Shown: positions 1-8,869, counted from the first letter of the stretch. The stretch is DNA of 61,916 nt from JAWSUT01 sp033549345 (GCA_033549345.1 JAWSUT010000019.1:1-61916), one strand, 5' to 3'. Notes: generated by a model not told the origin, from the sequence alone. Numbers and translations: made by a program.

Positions 1-475
1 CAGTCAGGTCGGTGCGGTAATTGCGCAGCTCCTGGGCATAGGCACCGTCACCTGTTGCCAGCACCACATGTGTGAATTCTTCCAGCAGTTCCTCGTAAGA
101 GCGTTTGGAATGGAAATGAATTTTTGTTTTTACCTGTCGCGCCAGCTGCTTTTCCAGGGAGTCGGCTTCCCGGCCCCGCAAATTGGAAAAGCCCAGTTGT
201 CCGCTGATTTGAGCCTTTTCATGCTCCGAGTAGACCGTCAGTTTACCGATGTGGCCGGTGGGCTGCAGATGAATCTCATATGTCTCGGAGAGGTAGGCCA
301 GAGGATCCACGTGTGGACTTGACAGTGCGGAAAGAATAATCTCACCGTTTGGAAAGCGATCGCCGACCTGTCTGCGTTTTTCAAATATGGTGGGTTTTAT
401 GCCGTGTTTTTCCAGAGTCAGGGCACAACTCAGTCCGGCCAGTCCGGCTCCCATAATAGCAACGTTGATCGTCAT
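1..475 (-). CDS. FAD-dependent oxidoreductase, N-terminal part (cut by window edge)
   Basis: The minus-strand frame runs open from an ATG at 475 to the window edge, so only about 158 N-terminal residues are present. It starts MTINVAIMGAGLAGLSCAL, a Rossmann dinucleotide site (GAGLAG) followed by an acidic-end strand (IFEKR). A later ATGDG motif is typical of flavoprotein reductases/monooxygenases of the geranylgeranyl-reductase type. An AGGAGG ribosome site lies at 484-489. It is divergent from the ferredoxin/aldehyde oxidoreductase pair. Some bacterial aldehyde oxidoreductases carry a FAD subunit, but this gene is divergently oriented and the partnership is only a guess. The substrate cannot be told. 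Confidence 0.8.
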   Translation of the reverse strand, partial: MTINVAIMGAGLAGLSCALTLEKHGIKPTIFEKRRQVGDRFPNGEIILSALSSPHVDPLAYLSETYEIHLQPTGHIGKLTVYSEHEKAQISGQLGFSNLRGREADSLEKQLARQVKTKIHFHSKRSYEELLEEFTHVVLATGDGAYAQELRNYRTDLT

Positions 476-492
476 TGCTGCTTCGCCTCCTG

Positions 493-507
493 ATGTTTCG
501 GAAACAT
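493..507. promoter_or_regulatory. Perfect palindrome between divergent oxidoreductase genes (possible operator)
   Basis: ATGTTTC-G-GAAACAT is a perfect 7+1+7 inverted repeat just upstream of the ribosome site of the minus-strand FAD gene and about 140 bp upstream of the ferredoxin gene. Its position in the only shared intergenic region suggests a repressor site. No regulator gene is adjacent, and a 14-base palindrome can also arise by chance. Confidence 0.35.
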
Positions 508-645
508 GCTGTGTTATCTTGACCTCGCCCAGTGTTTTTTATGTTTGGCAGGGATTACAGTTTTTATGTAGAAGAAAATCTCACAGAGATGCATAGGATT
601 AAATGTCAAAATATTTAAACAAATATGAAAAGGATCGTGATAGGG

Positions 646-915
646 ATGGCAAAGACTGCCAGGATTCTTTATGATGCCGGCAAGTGCAGCGGCTGCAGGT
701 TATGCATGCTGGCCTGCTCCTGGGTACAGTGCGGTACACATAAACCCTCGGATGCTGCAATTACCGTTGTTGTGGATGAGAAGATGTTTGTGCGGCGGAT
801 GGTATTGGATACAGAGCGGTGCAGCAGCTGCCTGTCCTGTGTGAAGTTCTGTCCTGACGGTGCACTGCAGGCGGAAACCGACAGTTGTGAAACTGCTGTG
901 GAAGGGGGGGCGTAA
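646..915 (+). CDS. 4Fe-4S ferredoxin-like electron-transfer subunit of aldehyde oxidoreductase
   Basis: A small protein of about 89 residues with two clusters of four cysteines: CSGCRLCMLAC near the N-terminus and CSSCLSCVKFC further on, the classical two-[4Fe-4S] pattern. It ends 3 bp before the aldehyde oxidoreductase start, so the two are co-translated. By family knowledge such small Fe-S proteins pass electrons to or from the tungsten/molybdopterin subunit. I chose ATG 646 because AAAAGGA lies about 11 bases upstream; an in-frame ATG at 625 would add seven residues but has no ribosome site. Confidence 0.8.
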   Translation: MAKTARILYDAGKCSGCRLCMLACSWVQCGTHKPSDAAITVVVDEKMFVRRMVLDTERCSSCLSCVKFCPDGALQAETDSCETAVEGGA

Positions 916-918
916 ACC

Positions 919-2772
919 ATGGTGTCCCTGTTGAAAATTAACCTGACCGAAGAACGAATTGACAGCGAGGATGTTGCAACGCTGGAGCAGGAAACTCTGG
1001 GAGGGCTTGGCGTAAACACAAAGCTGCTCTACGACCTTGTTCCCGCCGGTGCGGACCCCCTTGGCCCTGAAAACGTCTTATTATTTGGTGCCGGACCGCT
1101 TGTCGGCACCATGCTGCCCACAGCCTGCCGTACCGAGGTCACGGCAAAGTCGCCTCTTTCGGGGCGTTTTGGTACGGCAAACGGCGGGGGGACATTTGGA
1201 CCGGCTTTACGCTATGCGGGATATGGTTATCTTGCGTTTACCGGCGCTGCCCAAAAACCTGTGATGCTTGTGGTGGATGACGGCAACGCTTCTCTGGAGT
1301 GCGCGGAGGACCTGTGGGGCCTGGATGTCTGGCAGGCCACTGACAAAATCAGGGAACGACTGGGCCATGATTTTCATATTGCCTGCATCGGGCCGGCCGG
1401 CGAAAACTGTGTGCGCTTTGCCTCGATTCAGAATGACTACTTTGCTTCCTGGGGCCGGACCGGTATGGGTGCGGTCATGGGCAGCAAAAATCTTAAAGCC
1501 GTTGCGGTGCGGGGTACGGGATCGGTTGATGTGGCCGACAGGAAAAAGTTTTTGGGTATCCGCAAGGAAAGCTTTGAGCGTGTGAAAAATGAGCCCAGTT
1601 TTGGTTTTATGAAGAGATACGGCAGTATGGTTGTTGCAGACCCCTTCGATGCGATGAGGGCCCTGCCGGGACGTAACTTTACAGTGGGCTCTTATCCTGA
1701 CTGGGAAGCCACCCGGGGCAGAAAATTCTTTGAACAGAAATACAAAGAAGCTGATGTGGCCTGTTTTGCCTGTCCCATCGCCTGTGCCCACTGGGCCCGG
1801 GTGAAAGAGGAAGGTCCGCACCAGGGGCTTGAAACCCGTGGGTTGGAGGTTACCTTTGTTATGGAGTTCGGTGCCAAGCTGGAACTGAAGTCTGTTCCTG
1901 AAATATTCCGTTGTGTGGATATCTGTAACTATTACGGTATGGATGTAATTTCTGCCGCCGGCAGTGTGGCCTTTCTGCTGGAAGCATACGAAAACGGCCT
2001 GGTTTCCGCAGCACAAATCGGGTTTACTCCGCAGTGGGGTGATTACGAAACGGTGTCAACACTGCTTATACAAATTGCACGCCGGGAAGGAATTGGCCGC
2101 ATTCTGGCTGAAGGGGTACAGCTGGCGGCTAAAGAAATTCCCGGTGCACAAAAGTTTGCCATGCACGTCAAAGGTGTGGAAATGCCGGTCAAGGACCCGC
2201 GTGCCAAGTGCGACACCTTTACATTCGGCTACCTGACAAGTACGCGGGGCGGTGACAGCCTGCGTGCCCGTTCCCCGGTGGAGGCGGTACTGCAGGGAAT
2301 GGTCGATGAGAGTACCGAACCTCTGGGTGTTTCCCCGGACCATATCGAAAAGCTGGATATGCCCGCCAACCTGAAGAAAGACATCTTCGGTGACCCACCA
2401 AGCGGTGTTAACCTGCCAAAGATGGCCGTGTATGCTGAAAATCTGATTACCATTATTAACTGTGTGGGCTTTTGTATCCGTCCACCGGTACTGCGCTCTC
2501 TTGGACCAGATTTCTTTGCCAGGGCACTCAATGCGGTCCGGGGCTGGAACGTTGACGCCGGGGATGTTTACAGCCGTGCTGCAGCGGTCTGGGACCTGCA
2601 GCGGGCTTTTAATGCCCGGGAAGGAGAGACAATCGACGATTACCGGTATCCCGACCGCTTCTACTCAGAAAGCATTGTGGGCCGGGGCAAAGATCTGGTG
2701 CCTCCTCTTAAGAGAGAGGCTGTGGAAGAGAATATTCGTGAGTATTTTCACGCCAGAGGCTGGATAAATTGA
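919..2772 (+). CDS. aor: Aldehyde:ferredoxin oxidoreductase (tungsten/molybdopterin enzyme)
   Basis: The 617-residue protein matches the AOR family in length and order. The N-terminal part (to about residue 210) has the glycine-rich pterin-binding motifs (GPLVGTMLPTACR, TAKSPLSGRFG, GRTGMGAVMGSKNLKAVAVRG). The Fe-S part carries Cys282, Cys285 and Cys289 (CFACPIAC), and the fourth ligand is expected in NCVGFC (Cys515/Cys519). The family oxidises aldehydes to acids with ferredoxin as electron acceptor, or the reverse. It is cytoplasmic and is translated directly after a ferredoxin-like subunit. The exact subfamily (AOR, WOR-type or other) and the metal cannot be read from sequence alone. Confidence 0.9.
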   Translation: MVSLLKINLTEERIDSEDVATLEQETLGGLGVNTKLLYDLVPAGADPLGPENVLLFGAGPLVGTMLPTACRTEVTAKSPLSGRFGTANGGGTFGPALRYAGYGYLAFTGAAQKPVMLVVDDGNASLECAEDLWGLDVWQATDKIRERLGHDFHIACIGPAGENCVRFASIQNDYFASWGRTGMGAVMGSKNLKAVAVRGTGSVDVADRKKFLGIRKESFERVKNEPSFGFMKRYGSMVVADPFDAMRALPGRNFTVGSYPDWEATRGRKFFEQKYKEADVACFACPIACAHWARVKEEGPHQGLETRGLEVTFVMEFGAKLELKSVPEIFRCVDICNYYGMDVISAAGSVAFLLEAYENGLVSAAQIGFTPQWGDYETVSTLLIQIARREGIGRILAEGVQLAAKEIPGAQKFAMHVKGVEMPVKDPRAKCDTFTFGYLTSTRGGDSLRARSPVEAVLQGMVDESTEPLGVSPDHIEKLDMPANLKKDIFGDPPSGVNLPKMAVYAENLITIINCVGFCIRPPVLRSLGPDFFARALNAVRGWNVDAGDVYSRAAAVWDLQRAFNAREGETIDDYRYPDRFYSESIVGRGKDLVPPLKREAVEENIREYFHARGWIN

Positions 2773-2819
2773 TTTTTTTGGAGATAAATATGGTAAAATA
2801 GTAAGAGAGCTAATGATAA

Positions 2820-2850
2820 GCAGGCTGTTATAATAACAGCCTGCGTTTTA
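2820..2850 (+). terminator. Rho-independent terminator after aor
   Basis: An 11-bp perfect stem (GCAGGCTGTTA / TAACAGCCTGC) with a 3-base loop at 2820-2844 is followed by GTTTTA. It separates the aor transcript from the cysteine desulfurase gene, whose ribosome site begins at 2854. Confidence 0.8.
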
Positions 2851-2863
2851 TGTGGAGGACAAT

Positions 2864-4024
2864 ATGCGGGAAGTCTATTTGGATAACAGTGCCACAACCC
2901 GGGTTCTGCCCGAAGTGGCAGCGGCCATGCAGGATGTTTTGCTTGAGCAGTATGGCAATCCGTCTTCACTGCACAGAAAAGGTGTGGCGGCAGAACGCAA
3001 AAAAACTGAAGCACGGCGTATTATCGCCGGCGCCTGCGGAGTGAAAGATAGTGAAATTTACTTTACCTCCGGGGGTACCGAAGCAAATAACCTGGCAGTT
3101 AAAGGGGCGGCCCGGCGTTACCGCCGGCGCGGCACCCACCTGATCACCACAAAAGCTGAACACCCGTCTGTACTCCATACCTTTCGGGCCCTGGAGGCGG
3201 AGGGGTTTACGGTAACGTATCTGGATGTAGACCGGGATGGCGTTGTGTCTGCCGCCGATGTGTTGGGCGCCCTGCGTGAAGACACCATTCTGGTTAGTGT
3301 CATGCACGTCAACAATGAAGTGGGAGCGGTGATGCCCGTCGAGGAAATCGGGCGCCGGATCCGTCGTGAAAAACAGGATGTTCTTTTCCATGTTGACACA
3401 GTCCAGTCGTTTGGCAAGCTGGCTGTGAACCCCGCTTTGTGGCAGGCCGACCTGTTGACCATCTCGGCCCATAAAATTCATGGCCCCAAAGGAGCGGGCG
3501 CGCTCTATCGCCGGGAAGGTGTCCATCTGGAGCCCATTATGCACGGCGGAGACCAGGAAACCGGGCTCCGTCCCGGCACGGAAAACATGGCCGGTATTGC
3601 CGGTTTTGGCGAAGCGGCCAGGCAGGCCATGGCGGGCAGGGACAGGCACTTCCGGCGGATGACAGACCTGAAACAGCGGCTGCTTGCCGGCCTGCGGGAG
3701 AGAATACCCGATATTGTGCAAAACGGACCGGCCGACGGTGCTCCCCATATTCTCAATGTAACCGTCCCGGATATTAAGGGCGAAGTGCTTGTGCATACGC
3801 TGGAAGAGTGGGGAATCTATATTTCCACCGGCTCTGCCTGCCACTCACACCGGGCCGACCCGAGCCATGTGCTTTTGGCTATGGGCCTGCAGGAAAAAGA
3901 AATTGCCGCATCACTGCGCTTTAGCTTTTCACCGTTGAACACAGAAGAGGAAATTGATTATACAGTGGAAAAAATGCAGGAGGCTGTGGAAAGCCTGCGC
4001 CTGATTACACGGAGGGGACTATGA
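2864..4024 (+). CDS. iscS: Cysteine desulfurase (NifS/IscS family)
   Basis: A fold-type I PLP enzyme that takes sulfur from cysteine to form a protein persulfide. The start of the mature fold (YLDNSATT) is typical. The PLP lysine is Lys204 in SAHKIHGPKG, and the persulfide cysteine is Cys326 in TGSACHSH. I chose ATG 2864 because GGAGGA sits at 2854-2859; an in-frame GTG at 2852 overlaps that site. The stop overlaps the thiI start by 4 bases (ATGA), so the pair should be coupled, and ThiI is the likely sulfur acceptor. Confidence 0.93.
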   Translation: MREVYLDNSATTRVLPEVAAAMQDVLLEQYGNPSSLHRKGVAAERKKTEARRIIAGACGVKDSEIYFTSGGTEANNLAVKGAARRYRRRGTHLITTKAEHPSVLHTFRALEAEGFTVTYLDVDRDGVVSAADVLGALREDTILVSVMHVNNEVGAVMPVEEIGRRIRREKQDVLFHVDTVQSFGKLAVNPALWQADLLTISAHKIHGPKGAGALYRREGVHLEPIMHGGDQETGLRPGTENMAGIAGFGEAARQAMAGRDRHFRRMTDLKQRLLAGLRERIPDIVQNGPADGAPHILNVTVPDIKGEVLVHTLEEWGIYISTGSACHSHRADPSHVLLAMGLQEKEIAASLRFSFSPLNTEEEIDYTVEKMQEAVESLRLITRRGL

Positions 4025-5187
4025 ACGCCTTATACCTGATTCGCTACGGTGAAATCGGCCTGAAAGGAAAAAACCGCAAGTTCTTTGAAAATGCACTGAC
4101 CTCAAATATTAAAAAAGCGCTTGCCGGTGTGGCGGAGTGTAAAATACACCGGTCGCACAGCCGCAACTTCGTGGAAGTACTGCACGGTGACGCCGATGCT
4201 GTGGCCAAACGCCTGACAGAGGTCTTTGGTATTGTCTCCATCAGCCCGGTGGCCATTGCCGGACTGGATCTGGAAGACATCAAAGCTGTGGCTCTGCGGG
4301 AGTTTTCCCGGGTTGTCCGTCCGGGGCTCCGCTTTAAAGTGGAAACAAAACGCGCCAATAAGCAGTTCCCCGTGAAGTCTCCCGAAGTCAGCCGCGAAGT
4401 TGGCGGCCATCTGCTGGCGAACATTGAAGAACTTGTTGTTGATGTGCGCACACCGGAGATGGTTCTTGATGTGGAAATTCGGGAACATGAGACCTATATT
4501 TATACAGATACTATTCCCGGCCCCGGCGGGTTGCCGGTGGGTGTGGCCGGCAAAGGGCTGCTGCTGATTTCCGGCGGGATTGACAGCCCGGTAGCGGGCT
4601 GGATGTCTATGAAGCGCGGTGTAACCGTAGAAGCGCTGCATTTTCACAGCTTCCCCTTTACCAGTGAGCGCGCCAAAGAAAAGGTGATCGACCTTTGCCG
4701 CGAGCTGACACGCTACGGCGGGAAAATCAGGCTGCATGTCGCCCATTTTACAGAAATTCAAAAAGAGCTGCGCATGAAAACGCCCGAGCGCCTGACGGTA
4801 ACACTGATGCGCCGCATGATGTTTCGCATTGCCGAGCGTCTGGCGCAAAAACGAGGTGCACTGGCACTAATTACCGGTGAGAGCCTGGGCCAGGTGGCCA
4901 GCCAGACCATGGAGAGCATGAATGTAATTGAACGGGTAACCGTCATTCCTGTTTTACGGCCGCTCATCGGCCTCGATAAAGAGGAAATCACAGTGATTTC
5001 CAGAAAAATCGGCACCTACCCCATCTCCATCCGTCCCTATGAAGACTGCTGTACCGTCTTTTTGCCCGACTTCCCCGCCACGCGCCCGCGCCTTGCTGAT
5101 GTGGAAGCAGCAGAAGCTGCTCTCGATATCGATGCACTGATCACAGAAAGCCTTGAAAAAACGGAAACAATAGACATCACGGGATAA
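4021..5187 (+). CDS. thiI: tRNA 4-thiouridine synthase ThiI
   Basis: The protein has an N-terminal ferredoxin-like/THUMP RNA-binding region (about 1-165) and a PP-loop ATP pyrophosphatase domain with SGGIDSPVAGW beginning at Ser184. At 388 residues it lacks the C-terminal rhodanese domain found in E. coli ThiI, as is usual in Firmicutes, where the desulfurase delivers sulfur directly. The role is 4-thiouridine formation in tRNA; a thiamine role is less certain without the rhodanese domain. It overlaps the upstream cysteine desulfurase by 4 bases, which supports the partnership. Confidence 0.93.
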   Translation: MNALYLIRYGEIGLKGKNRKFFENALTSNIKKALAGVAECKIHRSHSRNFVEVLHGDADAVAKRLTEVFGIVSISPVAIAGLDLEDIKAVALREFSRVVRPGLRFKVETKRANKQFPVKSPEVSREVGGHLLANIEELVVDVRTPEMVLDVEIREHETYIYTDTIPGPGGLPVGVAGKGLLLISGGIDSPVAGWMSMKRGVTVEALHFHSFPFTSERAKEKVIDLCRELTRYGGKIRLHVAHFTEIQKELRMKTPERLTVTLMRRMMFRIAERLAQKRGALALITGESLGQVASQTMESMNVIERVTVIPVLRPLIGLDKEEITVISRKIGTYPISIRPYEDCCTVFLPDFPATRPRLADVEAAEAALDIDALITESLEKTETIDITG

Positions 5188-5211
5188 GGGACAGGTGATT
5201 TGCTCCATAAA

Positions 5212-5243
5212 AAGTGAGACTGCTCAAAAGAGCAGTCTCACTT
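5212..5243. terminator. Bidirectional terminator between thiI and aminotransferase gene
   Basis: A 14-bp perfect stem (AAGTGAGACTGCTC / GAGCAGTCTCACTT) with an AAAA loop lies between two convergent genes. An A-run precedes the stem and T-rich sequence follows it, so it can serve both directions. Confidence 0.75.
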
Positions 5244-5253
5244 CGTTTACATG

Positions 5254-5282
5254 TGTGACAGTGAACCCGTCCCCCTGTCACA
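5254..5282. repeat. Short inverted repeat, REP-like
   Basis: TGTGACAG and CTGTCACA form a perfect 8-bp stem around a 13-base loop (GAACCCGTCCCC region), ending one base before the stop codon of the minus-strand aminotransferase. From memory, similar GTGACAG/CTGTCAC hairpins with a CCGTCCCC loop are interspersed in other Clostridia genomes. This is the only copy seen here, so repeat status in this genome is inferred. Confidence 0.4.
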
Positions 5283-6473
5283 TTATTGGAGGGTTTTGAT
5301 GAAGTTTTCGATGCGGTCCAAACCCTCCTGAATGTTTTCCATGGAGAGTGCGTAGGAGAGGCGGACGTATTCCGGGGCACCGAAGCCGGTGCCGGGGACC
5401 ACTGCCACCTTTGCATCTCCCAGCAGCAGGGTCGCAAAGGAATCACTGGTTTCTATTGTCTGGCCGTTGTATGATTTGCCAAACAGACCGGCTACATTCA
5501 TAAACACATAAAAGGCACCGGTTGGTTCGATGCAGGAAAGGCCGGGGATGGAGGCAATTTTCTCCACCATGTAGTCACGGCGTTTTGCAAAGGCGGCATT
5601 CATTTCCGCCACGCAGTCCTGAGTACCGGTCAGTGCAGCCAGGGCAGCTTTTTGGGCGATGGAGTTGGCATTGCTTGTGGCATGGCTCTGGATGCTGCTC
5701 ATCACCTTGGCAATTTTTGTGTTGGAGGCGGTATAACCAATGCGCCAGCCGGTCATGGAATAGCTCTTGGAAACACCGTTGATGATAATGGTCAGATCTT
5801 TGATTTTCTCATTGAAAGAAGCAATACTGACATGCTCGTGACTGCCGTAGATTAGCTTTTCATAAATTTCATCGGAGATAACATAGAGATTGTGCTCGAC
5901 TGCAAAAGCGGCAACGGCTTCAAGTTCTTCACGGCTGTAGACCTGGCCCGTGGGATTGTTGGGGCTGTTGATCAGAATAGCTTTTGTCTTAGCAGAGAGT
6001 GCGCCGGAGAGTTCCTGCGGTGTGATTTTAAAGTTGTTTTCTTCCCGTGTCAGGACAATAATCGGTACGCCGTCATTGAGTTTGACAAGTTCCGAGTAGC
6101 TGACCCAGTACGGGGCAGGAATAATGACTTCGTCTCCGGGATTGAGGATGGCGGCAAATGCGTTGCAAAGAGAGTGTTTTGCCCCGTTACTGACAACAAT
6201 ATCGGCCGGCTGGTAAGTAAGCCCGTTGTCATGCTGCAGCTTGGCACAGATTGCCTTGAGTAAGTCCGGTGTTCCTGCCACAGGTGTGTACTTGGTGAAT
6301 CCCTCACGAATTGCAGTAATGGCCGCATCCTTAATGTGTTCCGGTGTGTCAAAATCAGGCTCGCCGGCTCCGAAGCCAATTACATCGATTCCTTCGCTTT
6401 TCATCTGTTTTGCTTTGGCGTCGATGGCCAGTGTGGGAGAAGGGCTGATAGATAAAGCTTTGTTCGACATCAT
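5283..6473 (-). CDS. Pyridoxal-phosphate aminotransferase, class I (aspartate type)
   Basis: The 396-residue protein fits fold-type I aminotransferases of the aspartate Ib group. It shows GFGAGEPDFDTP near the N-terminus, NSPNNPTGQVYS for the cofactor asparagine region, ISDEIYEKL, and GVSKSYSMTGWRIGY holding the PLP lysine. It likely transfers amino groups between aspartate/alanine-type amino acids and 2-oxoglutarate. It starts 29 bases downstream of serC on the same strand, so the two form an amino-acid operon. The ribosome site AAGGAGAG lies near 6483-6490. The exact substrate is not settled by sequence. Confidence 0.9.
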   Translation of the reverse strand: MMSNKALSISPSPTLAIDAKAKQMKSEGIDVIGFGAGEPDFDTPEHIKDAAITAIREGFTKYTPVAGTPDLLKAICAKLQHDNGLTYQPADIVVSNGAKHSLCNAFAAILNPGDEVIIPAPYWVSYSELVKLNDGVPIIVLTREENNFKITPQELSGALSAKTKAILINSPNNPTGQVYSREELEAVAAFAVEHNLYVISDEIYEKLIYGSHEHVSIASFNEKIKDLTIIINGVSKSYSMTGWRIGYTASNTKIAKVMSSIQSHATSNANSIAQKAALAALTGTQDCVAEMNAAFAKRRDYMVEKIASIPGLSCIEPTGAFYVFMNVAGLFGKSYNGQTIETSDSFATLLLGDAKVAVVPGTGFGAPEYVRLSYALSMENIQEGLDRIENFIKTLQ

Positions 6474-6502
6474 GGTTCATCACTCTCCTTTGACTTGCTC
6501 TT

Positions 6503-7591
6503 TTAGCGGTTGGTTCCGGCAAATTCGTTCATAAACTCTGCCAAAGCCCCGCAGCCTTCCCTGCTCATGGCATTATACACGGATGCACGCATTCCGCCCA
6601 CAGAGCGGTGCCCTTTGAGGCCGGTCAGGCCCCGCGAGGCGGCTTCCTGCAAAAACTTTTTATCCAGGTCTTCAGTGGGCAGCCTGAACGTAATATTCAT
6701 CAGCGACCGGCTGCCTTCTTCCGCATGGCCGCTGTAGAAGCCGTTACTGCCATCAATTGCATTGTAAATCAGGGCAGCTTTCTCTGTATTATGTTTTTCC
6801 ATGGCTGCAAGGCCGCCGTTTTCTTTAATCCATTCCAGTACCAGGCCGATCATGTAGATGCCGAATGTGGGTGGTGTGTTGTAAAGGGAATCATTTTTGG
6901 CAAAAATATCGTAGCGCAGCATGCTGGGCAGATGTGCGGGGACTTTCTCTAACATGTTTTTGCGGATAATAACGATCGTTACACCGGAGGGGCCGAGATT
7001 TTTCTGTGCACCGGCATAAATAAGTGCATACCGGCCAAAATCGTGCGGCCGCGAGAAAATGTCACTGGACATATCGGCCACCAGCGGCACTTCTGCTGTG
7101 TCGGGGATATAATGCCACTCTGTGCCGAAGATGGTATTGTTGGTGGTGATATGGACATAGGAGGCATCGCCGCTCAGGTTGAGTTCTTTCGGGCCGGGGA
7201 TTTGCCGGTAGTTTTCGCTTTCGCCGGTGCCTGCTATGTTGACAGGGCCAATCTTTTTGGCTTCTTGATACGCTTTTTCCGCAAAGCTTCCGGTAATAAT
7301 ATATTCAGCGGCCTTGTTTTCTGTCAGGAAATTTAACGGAATCATATCAAACTGAAAGCTGGCGCCGCCCTGGAGGAATAAAACACGGTACTCGTCGCCG
7401 AGACCGGCCAGTTCTTTAAACAGCGCTTCAGCTCCGTGGACAATGGCTTCAAATTCCCGGGAACGGTGCGATAGTTCCATCACAGACATACCGGTATTCT
7501 GATAATTTAAGAGTTCTGCCTGAACCTTCTCCAAAACCGGCAAAGGCAGTGTGGACGGGCCGGGATTAAAATTATAAATACGCTTGGTCAT
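6503..7591 (-). CDS. serC: Phosphoserine aminotransferase SerC
   Basis: The protein of about 362 residues begins MTKRIYNFNPGPSTLP and contains FLQGGASFQFDMIP and AGAQKNLGPSGVT, the latter with the PLP lysine. It makes 3-phosphoserine from 3-phosphohydroxypyruvate in serine synthesis and may also serve pyridoxine synthesis. I chose ATG 7591, with GGAGGG at 7598-7603; the frame stays open upstream to 7783 but that extension has no family match. No serA or serB is in the window. The aminotransferase gene follows at once. Confidence 0.95.
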   Translation of the reverse strand: MTKRIYNFNPGPSTLPLPVLEKVQAELLNYQNTGMSVMELSHRSREFEAIVHGAEALFKELAGLGDEYRVLFLQGGASFQFDMIPLNFLTENKAAEYIITGSFAEKAYQEAKKIGPVNIAGTGESENYRQIPGPKELNLSGDASYVHITTNNTIFGTEWHYIPDTAEVPLVADMSSDIFSRPHDFGRYALIYAGAQKNLGPSGVTIVIIRKNMLEKVPAHLPSMLRYDIFAKNDSLYNTPPTFGIYMIGLVLEWIKENGGLAAMEKHNTEKAALIYNAIDGSNGFYSGHAEEGSRSLMNITFRLPTEDLDKKFLQEAASRGLTGLKGHRSVGGMRASVYNAMSREGCGALAEFMNEFAGTNR

Positions 7592-7670
7592 TGTTTTCCC
7601 TCCAATAGGAGATTTCCTTTTATTATAATCCAAATGTGCAAATAATCTCAAGGAAAAAATTCCGGTATAT

Positions 7671-7698
7671 AAAAAGCGCCTGCAGGGTCTGCAGGCGC
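7671..7698 (-). terminator. Terminator of the LysM protein gene
   Basis: A 10-bp perfect stem (GCGCCTGCAG / CTGCAGGCGC) with a 3-base loop at 7676-7698. Read on the minus strand it is followed by TTTTT. It lies just downstream of the minus-strand LysM gene and separates it from serC. Confidence 0.8.
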
Positions 7699-7721
7699 GA
7701 AGCAGGTGCCGGAGATGTTGA

Positions 7722-8729
7722 TCACTGGCCCGCAGCCGTCCGGACATTTTGCTGATGGTCGGCCTGGGGCAGGTTGTTATCATGCCGGGTGCTGTTTAAA
7801 AAATGAATACAGAAGTGTCCGTCGAAATGATTGTTGTGGATTGTCTGAACGCTGTGCGGCATGGCATTGGATGAAGCCGCCAGGCGCCTGCCGTTTACTT
7901 CCACAATCACAGGTCGGGTTGCCCAGCTCCAGCCGCCCCAGATTTCCCGCATAATCTGCGCATCCTCTGCGGTGAGCGGCTCCACATCCGCATGAAAGGC
8001 GCCGAATGTCCTGCGGGCTGTAAAGCTTTTGCCGGTTGCAAAGTCAGTGATGCGCGCATTGGTGCCGATGGGCCAAAGATACTGGGCCTCACTCCACCAG
8101 TCAACAAGTTCCCCGTACTGCGGGCCCGGCGTTGATTTAACCGGAATGTTATACTGGGGGACCTGCAGTGTCATCCCAATATTGACAGGCGAGGATTCAC
8201 TCAGGTTGTTTGCCTCAAGCAGCTCCGGCATCGGAATTCCGTAGCGGCCGGCCACAGCCCAGAAGGTGTCGCCGCGTTTGATGGTGTGTGTAATGTAATA
8301 CACCCCCCGCTCTAGTGTCCTTGATTCCGGTGTGCTCATGGGGGCAGGTGCGGGTTGTTCTGCAGGGGTTGTTTGTGTTTTTGTTTCATCCTGAGTCCGC
8401 AGCCTGGTGCCCGACCGGCTGACCGGCCTCACACGTTCCCCGTTTACGGGCTCTCTTTGGGGCTTGGCTCCGTCAAACCCGGCCGTTTCATTCGGTCCAT
8501 CTGCAAATTCGGTTTTTACTGTCTCGCTGTCTTTTGCAGCCGGTTCTGTCATCCTGGCCAAAAGCAGCAGCTCCGCCTCTGCCGTGTCACCGGCGGCAGC
8601 GGTCCCTGCAGTAAATTCCACCGGTCCCGGAGCCTCGATTGTCTTGACCGGCCAGACAACATGAACAAAGGCTGAAAACAGGCTAAGCAGGAGAATGGAG
8701 ATCATCAACAATCTGCGTTTTCCTCTCAT
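7722..8729 (-). CDS. Membrane-anchored LysM protein with unrecognised C-terminal domain
   Basis: About 335 residues. Basic N-terminus and one membrane helix (MRGKRRLLMISILLLSLF), a low-complexity linker of about 100 residues rich in E, T and P, one LysM domain (IKRGDTFWAVAGRYGIP to MTLQVPQ) for peptidoglycan binding, then about 130 residues with Trp-rich WGGWSWATRPVIVEVNGRR and a His-rich end (NNHFDGHFCIHFLN). I recall similar C-termini in other spore-forming Firmicutes but know no function. The conserved-looking His/Cys cluster might bind a metal. ATG 8729 has GGAGGA at 8734-8739; the frame extends upstream to 9032 across the S-box leader, which is unlikely to be coding. Confidence 0.8.
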   Translation of the reverse strand: MRGKRRLLMISILLLSLFSAFVHVVWPVKTIEAPGPVEFTAGTAAAGDTAEAELLLLARMTEPAAKDSETVKTEFADGPNETAGFDGAKPQREPVNGERVRPVSRSGTRLRTQDETKTQTTPAEQPAPAPMSTPESRTLERGVYYITHTIKRGDTFWAVAGRYGIPMPELLEANNLSESSPVNIGMTLQVPQYNIPVKSTPGPQYGELVDWWSEAQYLWPIGTNARITDFATGKSFTARRTFGAFHADVEPLTAEDAQIMREIWGGWSWATRPVIVEVNGRRLAASSNAMPHSVQTIHNNHFDGHFCIHFLNSTRHDNNLPQADHQQNVRTAAGQ

Positions 8730-8839
8730 TGCGTCCTCCGTGTTGTTAGCTTGTGACATTACTGTACAAACAGGATTCGACAAACTTGTTAAGATTCCTT
8801 CACATTTTAATTGCCACTTTCTGGGCACAAAAAAACTAT

Positions 8840-8869
8840 TTGACAAAAGGGGAGCATCGCTGTTAACAT
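8840..8869 (+). promoter_or_regulatory. Probable sigma-A promoter of the S-box/metY transcript
   Basis: TTGACA at 8840-8845 is followed 17-18 bases later by TTAACAT (8863-8869), an acceptable -10. It lies 50 bases upstream of the riboswitch. Confidence 0.55.

Noticed and set aside
2966..3844. Long minus-strand frame opposite the cysteine desulfurase
   Set aside because: Lies inside a gene with all catalytic residues on the plus strand; product has no recognisable domain.
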